Positions 56,033 through 64,000 of a stretch of DNA of 64,000 nt are shown here, piece after piece. The notes under the pieces were generated by a model that saw only the letters and a program-made list of their open reading frames with translations, searched no databases and was not told the DNA's origin. The stretch comes from Aphanomyces cochlioides (lineage: Eukaryota; Oomycota; Saprolegniomycetes; Saprolegniales; Verrucalvaceae). The first letter of the stretch is position 1. The number at the start of each line of letters is the position of its first letter. Location of the stretch: the NCBI GenBank assembly GCA_019828595.1, contig JAHQRK010000019.1:1521783-1585782 (forward strand). Direction: 5' to 3'. The translations under genes were made by a program, and so were the position numbers.

Positions 56033-57020
56033 ATGGACGAGTGTGCAAGTGTTGTGCTTGCGATAACTTGTGTGGCGGTGGCACTGACGTCATATATTGC
56101 GTGTGGCGATGGTCGTGAGTTTCGTCGTGAGAATCAGGAGGTTTACACAGTTCCAAATGATCAATTTGAGCGTGCTCTAGCCAACGAGACGAATGGCTGG
56201 TTTGTCAAAATGACCCGTTGCAACATGCGTACATTTCTTGGTGTAGTGTCAAAGGTTCAAACTGCGTGGTGTCGGCTCGTCGGTCAACGTAGACGTCGAC
56301 AAGGCGAGACTAGTGTTATGAAAAAGCTTGCGCTGACCATGCATTATCTGGCGTCGGGGGCTAACCTATCAACTTCAGCTGCCGTCTTTGGCATCAGCCA
56401 CACCAGCGCTGTCGTGTACGTGAATGAAGTTATGTCTGTGCTCGTTGATATGGCTACAACAATTATTGATGACGACTCTGCAAATTGGGACGAAACCATT
56501 TCCGCTTTTGAGCAAGAGTGTGGATTCCCAAATGTAATCGGAGTTGTCGATGGAACTCTAATTCGTATCTAGACCAGCTGAGTATGAAGGTTGGTATTGC
56601 CGCAAAGGTTTTCCTGCGGTGAATGTACAAGCTGTCGTTAATCATCAAATGAGGTCCACGTCGTGCTCTATACGAGCAGGTTCTGCCAATGATCAATCGT
56701 TATGGAACCGCTCTGGATTTCATGCTCGAGTTTTGAACACCTTGCCACCCCACCTCCACGTTCTTGGCGATTCGGGATACAAGCTCTGGAGTCACTTGCT
56801 CACCCCATATCCATTGCAAGATGCAGTTGAGTGCCCCGAGAAGTCATATTTCAATTATTGTCACTCGAAGTCTCGAATTGTTGTTGAACGAGCATTTGGT
56901 TCACTCAAGAACCGATGGCGTATTCTATTGCGAACACTGGATCAAAAGTCAGAGGAATATGTGGCTGGAGTCATTGTTGCTTGCATGGTATTACACAATC
57001 TTTTGATTTCTTTTGATTGA
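56033..57020 (+). pseudogene. Harbinger DDE_4-type transposase, one frameshift
   Basis: First part to 56572: EVYTVPNDQFERAL, MRTFLGVVSKVQ, HYLASGANLSTSAAVFGIS and the first catalytic Asp in VIGVVDGTLIRI. After a +1 shift near 56571 it continues RPAEYEGWYCRKGFPAVNVQ, SANDQSLWNRSGF (second Asp) and VERAFGSLKNRWRILLRTL (catalytic Glu), ending LLISFD. All three catalytic residues are present, so only the one-base shift breaks it; a sequencing error cannot be excluded. Confidence 0.85.
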
Positions 57021-57244
57021 TCTGAACGACACGGTAAGCGTTTGGGGGGAGGATCCACTCTTTGGACGCCGTCTATTACCTGAACACAACTACATTGGCT
57101 CTGAAACTCCCGAGAATCACGCGCATGGATTAAAGAAACGAGACGTTATCATAACCTTTCTGTATTTTCAGCTTAACTCAGAGTAATGAAGTTAACTTCC
57201 TTCTCCTACAAGTCCCTCGTTAGTTCTAATATCTTCTTTTTGTG

Positions 57245-57961
57245 TTAAGCTTTCTTGCTCTGAGTGGAAGCAACTAGAGCCTGAAGCAATATGGTTTGTA
57301 ATTCTTGAGTTTCGATAAGTCTTGCTGTCATCGTTAGCTGCTGTTGTGTCATTTCGATGAGTTGTTGACTGGTATCAGGAGCTTTCATAGCAGCAGCAAT
57401 TGCTGCCATTCCACTGCCAAGTCTATCGGCAAGCAAGTTCACTCCAGTCTTGCGTGATGCGCCGCTTTCCTTCCTTTGTTTTTTCTCTGGTGGTTCTTTC
57501 TCGTCGTCTTTTTCAGATAATTCGTCAAGTGTAACATCGTCTTCCTTTGACATGTCTTTCTCGTTTTCGCTGTCGAAAATTATTCCAGTGCCAGCCCCCC
57601 TTCGTGTGGCAAACCATTCGCACAATATTGGCATGTATCCAGGTGGTCTAGTTTGTGTCTCTTGGTTGCCAGTGCGAGCGACATCCTGAGACCACTTTGC
57701 ATGCTCAAACTTAATCTTGGCATACTTGGACCGTAGCTGCTTCATGCTTACAACCGTTCCCAGCTCTTCAGTGAGTACAGCGGCAAAGTAAGTCCACGCC
57801 ACATCCTTTTCATCTTTCTTTACAACCTTTCGCAGCTTTCTGGCTACTGTGCCATCCTCAAACCGAAGTCTCAACGTGGTGTTGATCATTTCATGGGTCC
57901 AGTTCAGTTTCTCCTTGCTGTCGGGCGCGGTCACTGCGGCGTTGAAAGCACGGTCAGCCAT
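57245..57961 (-). CDS. Harbinger Myb/SANT-like DNA-binding protein
   Basis: 238 residues, intact. The N-terminal trihelix-like domain (LNWTHEMINTTLRLRFEDGT ... VSMKQLRSKYAKIKFEHAKW) is typical of the second protein of PIF/Harbinger elements, which binds the element ends and imports the transposase into the nucleus. Then come a PPGYMPILCEWFATRRG segment, an acidic stretch, a basic patch (KKQRKESGASRK) that may be a nuclear localisation signal, and a Gln/Leu-rich C-terminal helix. It converges with the transposase gene. Confidence 0.82.
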   Translation of the reverse strand: MADRAFNAAVTAPDSKEKLNWTHEMINTTLRLRFEDGTVARKLRKVVKKDEKDVAWTYFAAVLTEELGTVVSMKQLRSKYAKIKFEHAKWSQDVARTGNQETQTRPPGYMPILCEWFATRRGAGTGIIFDSENEKDMSKEDDVTLDELSEKDDEKEPPEKKQRKESGASRKTGVNLLADRLGSGMAAIAAAMKAPDTSQQLIEMTQQQLTMTARLIETQELQTILLQALVASTQSKKA

Positions 57962-59212
57962 CTTCAGTAGCGTTGGAGAATGAGAATGAGAATCACCAAT
58001 AGAATTAGCTGGTCCATAAAACTGGTCTAGAATGGTTTGCCCAATCAGAGAATGAGAATGAGAATGAATGAAATCGCGGACCAGGGCCTTAACAGCGTTT
58101 GTACTGTAATGAACGTATTGTGTTTCCGAGCGGCAATTCTAGCTTGACCATGATGTAGTACAAAGCGTGCTTTACTTAATTACTCTCTCTCATAAGTCTA
58201 AGCTTCGTCTATTTGATGGCGCACATCATAATCTACTGGTCGTCAAATTTTTGGAATTTTTACACTTCTGTCATTTCACAACCAGAACTCCGTTTGAAGA
58301 TCAAAAAGTGTCCAATCAAAGCTCTTTATCTGCTCTGTTTTATAAACCAATCAGCCTCGATTTTACTGTAGAAACAGCCTTAATCCACCAATTATACCCC
58401 AAATGTTGCTGATATTATGGACCAGAGTAGTATCAAAGAAGAGGTAAAAGATTCGGAGAGTACCACATGTGTCAACGGACCTTCAGCGTCGCCTTCACCC
58501 AAATGAGCGCCCAGAATGTGAAAGGTTGGCATCATGGAAGCGCTGCAGGTTGTGACACGATACGATGCATTACACCGAGGCACGGGCTGATCATCTTCAC
58601 TCGGTGGGTGGCAATGTTTACTAATGCACCTGGTGTATTCTGTCGTCATGACATGTTTCTTCAGGTAGGCATCTCCGAGCTCAATGGGATGTTCCATGGT
58701 GCAATTTGACTTGTTGCTGTGGGTGACACCGTATCTTGGGAGTCGCGCTTTGAACGCACATTTTTCTTCAGCTGCCACAGTTGCTAGAAGTTGTGCTTCT
58801 GCCATGAATGCAATAATGAGAGTTGAGTTGAACAAGGCTTTGTGGTATATATTTGGGATAAACACAGTTACTCATGTATTTAAGGTATTCTAAATTGAGA
58901 TGGCAAGGCTTATGGATGTCCAAGAAGTGCAAATGAAATGCAATTTCGATGGCTGATATTGAACCTCTTTTGGCACATCGTACAAGAGGAATCCAGTACA
59001 CTAATCGTGATGTTATGGTATCAGTACTCAAAGCACTTCGAACAAGAGTCTGTCACATGCAAGTACTCTCCAGAGCATCAGAATCCTGTCCTATTTTTAA
59101 TAGTAGTAGTATCATTTCTATAGTAGTACCCGTTTTTGTAATGGGAAATTTTCCCAAGACTGCACCATCTAGGAAGTTAGGAAAACAAATGTTTTTTCTG
59201 TGTTTTTAATAT

Positions 59213-59260
59213 GTTTTTGTGTGGCGTTCAGTCAATTCTGTGTGACAAAATTCGGGTCTC
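59213..59260 (-). repeat. Right terminal inverted repeat of the MULE
   Basis: Reverse complement matches 52943-52990; followed by the second GGGGATGAT. Confidence 0.85.
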
Positions 59261-59289
59261 GGGGATGATCCCTGATCCACGAAAAATTA

Positions 59290-59880
59290 AGCCTCAAAGT
59301 GCCTCTAGAAGTGAGGCGGTTGAGTTTGCTGAAGCAGTGGAGATTCACCTTGCATCGAGGTTTCATCTTCATGCTTTCTCTTTGAGTTGGATGCATATTT
59401 GACTTCTGGCGTCTTCGATCCTGACTTGTGATCCGTAGTACTAACTAGGCAGCACCCCAAGCGCCATAAAGACGACGAGATCGTCTGTAATGACATCTCG
59501 TTTCAGGTACTTCTAGCTATTCGAGTTGATCGAATACTTCAATGTCTTGAGTTCGGCAGAGTACGATTCAACGCTATTGAACTCGCCTTGGACCACTCGC
59601 ATAAGTTTGCTGACGCTGGCCTTCACGTTTGAAACGTTGGACACGCAGTACTTCTTCTAAAGCTCAGCCCACAGCTTGTGGATTGACTCCGTCTCCGTGT
59701 AGGAGTCCTTAATTTGTTGAACAAACGAGTCAGGTAACAGTTTGCTCAATAAATTGGAGATCGCTTAGACTTGTTGGTCACGATAAACTTCATGCCATTT
59801 GTTCTTCACTTCATCTTCTTCCATCATTGGTGGTTCTCCATGCAGCCAGTCCTCATAGTTGACTTTGGGCTTGGCCCAGG
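59290..59880 (-). pseudogene. Copia-type Gag relic
   Basis: Reading leftward from about 59880: YEDWLHGEPPMMEEDEVKNK, then KDSYTETESIHKLWAEL, KKYCVSNVSNVKASVSKLMR, FNSVESYSAELKTLKY and YLKRDVITDDLVVFMALG. The LWxxL ... YxxxLKxL pattern is Copia Gag-like (UBN2). At least three in-frame stops interrupt it. No zinc knuckle or pol attached. Confidence 0.5.
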
Positions 59881-59974
59881 CTGAGAGGCACAGGCAGCAA
59901 GCCAAGCACCTGGATATTGTTCACGCCCGTATGACGACGATATTCCCGAACGGTTTCAAGCCGATACACGCGCC

Positions 59975-60577
59975 ATGGACGACGCAATCTCGCCAGGAGG
60001 ACACAACCACTCCAAGGAAAATGCCACAATGATTGAAGAAACAATCGTGATGGACACAACACTCAAGCTCGATATGTTACCGAAAAGCATCTTAATTGAT
60101 CGTGTTACCTTCTCGGACAATGATATTGCCTACACGAACACGAAAATACCGATCAAGACCATCACCAATAAACGAAAAATCGCTGGCAAAGAAATTGAGT
60201 ATCTCGTCACGAGTGCGGACAGCACTCAACAATGGACACCAAAATCGCGCCCCAAAGAGTACAAGACATTTATTGAAGAATGCGAAAACGTTGTGCGATC
60301 TTCACAAGGATTGCCGCCATTGAGACGAAGTGCTCGACCCGCGAAACTCGATCTTGCTCCAGATCCTCCACCCGAGTATTATATCCGAAACCCCTTGCAC
60401 ACGCCTACATATCTACATTTTGACCCTACTTATCAATCAAGTCTGGAAGAAAAGAGCCACACGGTAGCAAGAAGACCAAGATCCACTGGAGCCTGCTCGA
60501 CTCTCTTGTTGTCCTTCCTGGTGAAACACGAAATTACCCCCTTACCATGTTACCCCACCGTAGCCAACACTCTTTAA
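59975..60577 (+). other. Open frame resembling a retroelement linker
   Basis: 200 codons containing EIEYLVTSADSTQQWTPKSR, YKTFIEECENVV and PPLRRSARPAKLDLAPDPPPEYY; the last resembles the basic-Pro linker between integrase and RT in Copia elements (the element at 23771 has PPLRRSSRAKRLPSRF). No catalytic motif. Probably a relic fused with other sequence. Confidence 0.3.
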
Positions 60578-61511
60578 TTCCCATTTCCTTTGACACTTCC
60601 GCTTCTTTCGTTTCCCTCAACCACCATGCAGTTGCAGTGCCATTATTGGTTTTGCCCTCGCCAACAACAATGTCTTCGGCCCATGCGCCGTGCAATCGAC
60701 AAGTCGGAACAAACCGACACGGTCGCCCACAATGAGCCCCCCTAACCCCCAACTGACGAGGCTGAAGAAACATCAAACGACGAAGATGAAGAAAACGATG
60801 AGGACGAACCCGTTCACGGTGTCACCGTCCCCGCACCAATGCCCCCTTTCATGACCCCGATTACGTCTCTGTGGTCAACGACCGTCGTCTTCGCACTCGC
60901 ACCGAGCCTCCTGAAACTAAGGACTCCCAGTACATGTACAAATCTTTCATGTCCAACGAGACGTTTGAATGGATTCTAAGCAAATAGCAGGAACACAAAA
61001 ACCAACAACGCTTATTCGATGTGCTCGACCGCTATATAACGTATGTCGCCAATTTTGACCAAGCTGACCCTGTGCCAACCATGACCCTTGATGATTTCAA
61101 GAAGGACGACGTGGAATTTATCAAGTGCGTGGCTGCCAGCGCTGAGATGAATTGTGTCGAAAATGCAGTCCTGACGGCAGCATCATACCACAACATGCAG
61201 CTCAAGTACATGAAGATTTTGACGCCTTTTTGACGACTACTTCGTTCGCGCCGGAAACCGGAAACCGGTTTCGAGACAAGCGAAACAAAACAATTTGGAG
61301 ATTGGTTCATGAAGAAAGGGCAACGAATCAACCGCTCGATTTACGAGAAGAACATTTTGAAGGAAATCTCGAACATGAGCTATCCATTTCAGTTGCTTGT
61401 CCATGCATTCATCAAAGGTGGTCCTGGTATGTACCTTGTGCGCACAAGGAATGTAGCTCTGTTTGCCATTCTTGGGCGATCCGCTTCGCCGGTGGACAAA
61501 CTGTAGCGGTG
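60578..61511. other. Degenerate coding fragments
   Basis: Acidic run NDEDEENDEDEP near 60770, then FDVLDRYITYVANFDQADPV (61015) and INRSIYEKNILKEISNMSYP (61327), in different frames. They look like pieces of one decayed gene or element, not identified. Confidence 0.3.
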
Positions 61512-61814
61512 TCGTTTTAATTGGTTGTAGGCACTCGTAATCTAATTTCATTGGTCCTTTCGTTTGCCTTCTTCAGTGTGAGTTATGTCGCTGATTGTGC
61601 AAGCATGAAGTGACTGAGGGGATCAGTTAGTCAGTTCAGAAGCTTGCCAGCTTTATCCGGATATCCGGATAAGGGGGATTTGGGGGCCCCGGGGGGATTT
61701 CGGGGGCCCCTGGGGGGATTTCCATGGGGGAAGTTCCTTGGGGAGGAAGTTCCATGGAAGTTTGGGGTTTAGGGGTTTCGGGGTTGGGGGTTTCGGGGGT
61801 TGGTGGTTTCACCC
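61512..61814 (-). repeat. Pseudo-LTR, left copy
   Basis: 303 bp containing the palindrome TTATCCGGATATCCGGATAA (61653-61672) and, at its right end, G-rich degenerate TTTNGGGG-like repeats. Confidence 0.9.
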
Positions 61815-61859
61815 CGACACCTGTACTAGTTGTCGAGTAGACTAGCAGGTGTCGGGGTG
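61810..61859. repeat. 50-nt hairpin over the RT stop codon
   Basis: CACCCCGACACCTG (61810-61823) pairs perfectly with CAGGTGTCGGGGTG (61846-61859); an inner CTAGT/ACTAG pair extends it. The stop codon of the RT gene (61826-61828) lies inside. Confidence 0.92.
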
Positions 61860-63184
61860 GTGTCTAGTTTGAGTCGAGATGGACTAAGTTTAGACTTTAA
61901 GGTTGGTGGTTTGAGATAGCATATTGCTATGCGATCTACCCCGATTTGTCGTAGACCTTCTTTATATGAATCAAAGTATAATAGTCTCTTCAATTCGTGA
62001 GAAGAAGGCCCGTTTGGATCATACGGAACTTTATAGTATATGACTTTCTCATGTGCTTTTGGTTTCGTGACTGCGTCAAGTGCCTGACGAAACAGTCGTA
62101 AGAGAAGTTCCTTTCGGTAGCCTCTATACATAAGGCGAGTCAAAAGCTTGTTAATAAAGTCTTTAAAGTCACTATCGCGAGGGTTTTGTTTGCGATATTT
62201 CTTTACAAGTCCGTATAGGAGTCCTTTGAGTACACCAGGAGGATGTGCACTTGTTGCAGGGATGTATAAATACAGGTTAAGAGCCTTTTGATGGGTTCTA
62301 TGTGTGTACTTTGATCCGTCTTTGATCACCCATAAATCCAGGAAGGGGATAGTGTTTGAATCCAGTGTATGGGTGATACTTAGCTTCGATTCTCGTCGGA
62401 ATAGTGCAAAGAGGTGATTTGCAAGAAACCGATTGGTTGAGAAATTACGAACGATGAAGAATCCATCGTCAATGTATCGAGTGTAGTACTTCAGTTGGGA
62501 AGTAAACATGGGAAGTAGTACTGTTTCCTCAAAATAAGCTAGATACAGCGAAGCGTACGTGGGTGCAACAGGTGTTCCCATGGCTGTACCGTTTATCTGA
62601 AGCCAGATTGTGTCGCCGAATGTGAAATAGTTGGACGTGAGAAGTAACTGCAGTCCATTTACAATGGCGTCACACCATGGATCGTCTCTTACAATGTACT
62701 GTATGATATGTATTGCTCGATCTGTAGGGATGTTTGTATACAGAGAGGTTACATCGTACGTGACAAGCATATCATCATCATCCGCATCCAACGTCGAAAT
62801 GACATCGATAAAGGAGTCGGAATCTCTGAGATATGATTGTGTTTGCAAGAGGTATGGTTTCAGTTTGAAGTCCAACCACTTAGACAAGCCTTCAAATATA
62901 GTGTATGAGTTGGACACTATAGGCCTTAGTTGAAGGGTAGGCTTGTGGACTTTAGCCAAAGCATAGAATTTATTGATATCCTTAAATTCCAGTTCATGTT
63001 GGATGATTTTTGTGTCTTTCCAATCATGTCGATGACTGTAGTCGTCGCGAATCGTTTGGTAGAAGCGTCTGACGCGCGTGCGTAACAAACGAACGACTGC
63101 ATTGAGTGGTGATAGGGATCTACTGTATGTTGTAGTGTCTCGTAAGTGTGTGAGACACCACTGGATGTATTGTTCTCTGGTCAT
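61826..63184 (-). CDS. Penelope-like reverse transcriptase
   Basis: 452 residues from ATG 63184 (MTREQYIQW), chosen because it follows the C-rich leader; the frame is open upstream to 63325. Penelope hallmarks: KFYALAKVHKP (about 73-82), RPIVSNS, the first catalytic Asp region VTYDVTSLYTNIP (about 141-153), GTAMGTPVAPTYASLYLAYFE (about 199-219), the YIDDGFF box (about 237) and NTIPFLDLWV (about 277). The C terminus (VIYYKVPYDPNG ... TPTPASLLDN) has no GIY-YIG endonuclease, so it belongs with the endonuclease-deficient type. Shorter than most such proteins, so an N-terminal part may be missing. Confidence 0.9.
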   Translation of the reverse strand: MTREQYIQWCLTHLRDTTTYSRSLSPLNAVVRLLRTRVRRFYQTIRDDYSHRHDWKDTKIIQHELEFKDINKFYALAKVHKPTLQLRPIVSNSYTIFEGLSKWLDFKLKPYLLQTQSYLRDSDSFIDVISTLDADDDDMLVTYDVTSLYTNIPTDRAIHIIQYIVRDDPWCDAIVNGLQLLLTSNYFTFGDTIWLQINGTAMGTPVAPTYASLYLAYFEETVLLPMFTSQLKYYTRYIDDGFFIVRNFSTNRFLANHLFALFRRESKLSITHTLDSNTIPFLDLWVIKDGSKYTHRTHQKALNLYLYIPATSAHPPGVLKGLLYGLVKKYRKQNPRDSDFKDFINKLLTRLMYRGYRKELLLRLFRQALDAVTKPKAHEKVIYYKVPYDPNGPSSHELKRLLYFDSYKEGLRQIGVDRIAICYLKPPTLKSKLSPSRLKLDTTPTPASLLDN

Positions 63185-63193
63185 AATAGCTGG

Positions 63194-63209
63194 TTTGGGG
63201 GTTTGGGGG
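63194..63209 (+). repeat. Two TTTGGGGG units in the 5' leader
   Basis: Two exact copies of the unit that forms the terminal array lie about 10 bp upstream of the RT start codon (C-rich on the coding strand). Confidence 0.9.
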
Positions 63210-63306
63210 TAAGCAGGGAGAGGCGACGGGACCACGCGAGCGAAGCGAGCTTTGTCACAAAGGGGTGAATTAAAAATTAACGCTACAACTACGGAGCGAA
63301 GCGACC

Positions 63307-63368
63307 ACGCGCTTTTGCGCGTCACGCCCGAAGGGCGTCCGGAGGGTCTGGGAGGCGGAGCCTCCCAG
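63307..63368. repeat. Three adjacent GC-rich hairpins
   Basis: ACGCGC-TTTT-GCGCGT (63307-63322), ACGCCC-GAA-GGGCGT (63324-63338) and CTGGGAGGC-GGA-GCCTCCCAG (63348-63368), all perfect stems, directly next to the right pseudo-LTR. Confidence 0.92.
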
Positions 63369-63371
63369 GGC

Positions 63372-63674
63372 TCGTTTTAATTGGTTGTAGGCACTTGTAA
63401 TCTAATTTCATTGGTCCTTTCGTTTGCCTTCTTCAGTGTGAGTTATGTCGCTGATTGTGCAAGCATGAAGTGACTGAGGGGATCAGTTAGTCAGTTCAGA
63501 AGCTTGCCAGCTTTATCCGGATATCCGGATAAGGGGGATTTGGGGGCCCCGGGGGGATTTCGGGGGCCCCTGGGGGGATTTCCATGGGGGAAGTTCCTTG
63601 GGGAGGAAGTTCCATGGAAGTTTGGGGTTTAGGGGTTTCGGGGTTGGGGGTTTCGGGGGTTGGTGGTTTCACCC
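63372..63674 (-). repeat. Pseudo-LTR, right copy
   Basis: Near-identical to 61512-61814. It is followed by seven bases and then the TTTGGGGG array. Confidence 0.9.
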
Positions 63675-63680
63675 TACTGG

Positions 63681-64000
63681 TTTGGGGGTTTGGGGGTTTG
63701 GGGGTTTGGGGGTTTGGGGGTTTGGGGGTTTGGGGGTTTGGGGGTTTGGGGGTTTGGGGGTTTGGGGGTTTGGGGGTTTGGGGGTTTGGGGGTTTGGGGG
63801 TTTGGGGGTTTTGGGGGTTTGGGGGTTTGGGGGTTTGGGGGTTTGGGGGTTTGGGGGTTTGGGGGTTTGGGGGTTTGGGGGTTTGGGGGTTTGGGGTTTG
63901 GGGGTTTGGGGGTTTGGGGGTTTGGGGGTTTGGGGGTTTGGGGGTTTGGGGGTTTGGGGGTTTGGGGGTTTGGGGGTTTGGGGGTTTGGGGGTTTGGGGG
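63681..64000 (+). repeat. TTTGGGGG tandem array (telomere-like)
   Basis: About 40 units of TTTGGGGG with only two length variants (one TTTTGGGGG near 63809 and one TTTGGGG near 63890), continuing to the window edge. The G-rich strand runs 5'->3' toward the right, the orientation of a right-hand telomere. Oomycete telomeres are generally TTTAGGG, so this is either a divergent terminal repeat or a subtelomeric satellite. Confidence 0.9.

Larger units (their letters stand above)
55863..58088 (+). mobile_element. PIF/Harbinger DNA transposon, complete ends
   Basis: 2226 bp with terminal inverted repeats GGCCCTGGTCCACGA / GGCCCTGGTCCGCGA (right end reverse complemented), flanked by a TTA duplication (55860-55862 and 58089-58091), the Harbinger signature. 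It encodes a DDE transposase (plus) and a Myb/SANT-like protein (minus), tail to tail. AGAATGAGA-type motifs repeat just inside both ends. Confidence 0.93.
53853..58805 (-). pseudogene. MULE transposase (multi-exon, intron occupied by Harbinger)
   Basis: Exon 1 runs from ATG 58805 (MAEAQLLATVAAEEKCAFKA) with CISKHCHPPSEDDQPVPRC and YRVTTCSASM. Exon 2 begins at 55593 (VTEQMKADIQSM), continuing with KSTVLGVQLELEKWRL. Next comes the catalytic core (VFCHMDTTFSTN, GGADKAQYGGF, YLMCFFHVLKNV), then SVEDLHQRM, NNPNEHFNRLLKD and the C-terminal SWIM finger (CQCLHWARDGMCCHVILVATT). Exon junction VTEQMK aligns with VTKQMK in the MULE copy at 45903-48008, placing the Harbinger inside the first intron. Small introns separate later pieces; integrity of all joints is unproven. 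Confidence 0.78.
52943..59260 (-). mobile_element. MULE transposon with 9-bp target duplication, carrying a nested Harbinger
   Basis: A 9-bp direct duplication GGGGATGAT (52934-52942 and 59261-59269) flanks inverted ends: GAGGACCAAAAATTGTCA on the left matches GAGACCCGAATTTTGTCA (reverse complement of the right end), and the match continues through CAGAAT-GACTGAAC-CCACACAAAAA. Nine-bp duplications are diagnostic for MULEs. The transposase is on the minus strand. Total 6318 bp, of which 2226 bp plus a TTA is the nested PIF/Harbinger. Confidence 0.88.
61512..63674 (-). mobile_element. Penelope-like retroelement with pseudo-LTRs, no endonuclease seen
   Basis: A Penelope-type RT gene on the minus strand between two 303-bp direct repeats (61512-61814, 63372-63674) that differ at one position that I can see. 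Pseudo-LTRs from partial tandem copies are typical of Penelope-like elements. No GIY-YIG domain follows the RT. The 5' side faces the TTTGGGGG array at the right edge. Confidence 0.88.

Noticed and set aside
63420..63490. Possible hammerhead ribozyme in the Penelope pseudo-LTR (CTGAAGA followed by GAAA on the minus strand)
   Set aside because: Hammerheads are known in Penelope-like elements, but the 8 bases between the two core motifs (AGGCAAAC) cannot form stem II, and no clear stem I/III pairing was found.
1..64000. RXLR or Crinkler effector genes
   Set aside because: No signal peptide followed by RxLR/EER or LFLAK-type motifs was found in any supported reading frame.

Overview
The window looks like nuclear DNA of an oomycete, most likely a saprolegnialean such as Aphanomyces. 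Three things suggest this: genes with many short GT-AG introns (about 24-60 bp); a zinc-finger protein of the type usually labelled WRKY19-like in oomycetes; and oomycete-style MULE, mariner, pogo, Copia and Gypsy elements. Genus is an inference from gene style. No ribosomal RNA, CRISPR array, bacterial operon or convincing tRNA was seen.

Layout. 0-6 kb holds host genes: the large subunit of splicing factor U2AF (minus), an ankyrin-repeat protein (plus) and an aldehyde dehydrogenase with many introns (plus). 6-29 kb is a cluster of five members of an unrecognised protein family of about 230-240 residues. Two look intact (6179-6907, 7819-8517), one has a nonsense codon (17980-18684), one is cut by a Gypsy element (9517-9732) and one is split by a very young full-length Copia element (22737-29140). 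The same stretch carries two hAT-type non-autonomous elements with 8-bp target duplications and a dead pogo transposase. 29-38 kb returns to host genes: a RanBP2-type zinc finger, two multi-exon coiled-coil genes, a secreted/membrane Ser/Thr-rich protein and the WRKY19-like zinc-finger protein. 38-45 kb is gene-poor and AT-rich with fold-back sequences.

45-60 kb is transposon territory: a MULE transposase, a remarkably regular array of 51-nt exon-like units separated by 32-40 nt intron-like spacers, a GH7 cellulase relic, a mariner fragment, and a 6.3-kb MULE with a 9-bp target duplication. A complete PIF/Harbinger element (TTA duplication) sits inside that MULE, in its first intron. 61.5-64 kb is a Penelope-like retroelement without a visible endonuclease, flanked by 303-bp direct repeats (pseudo-LTRs), then an array of about 40 copies of TTTGGGGG that runs off the right edge. 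Its orientation is the one expected for a telomere-attached Penelope element.

Most promising leads are the 51-nt exon-like array (48.2-48.9 kb), the Penelope/T3G5 chromosome-end-like structure, the 425-codon antisense reading frame inside the Gypsy element, the extra basic 5' reading frame in the Copia element, and the five-member gene family hit by transposons.
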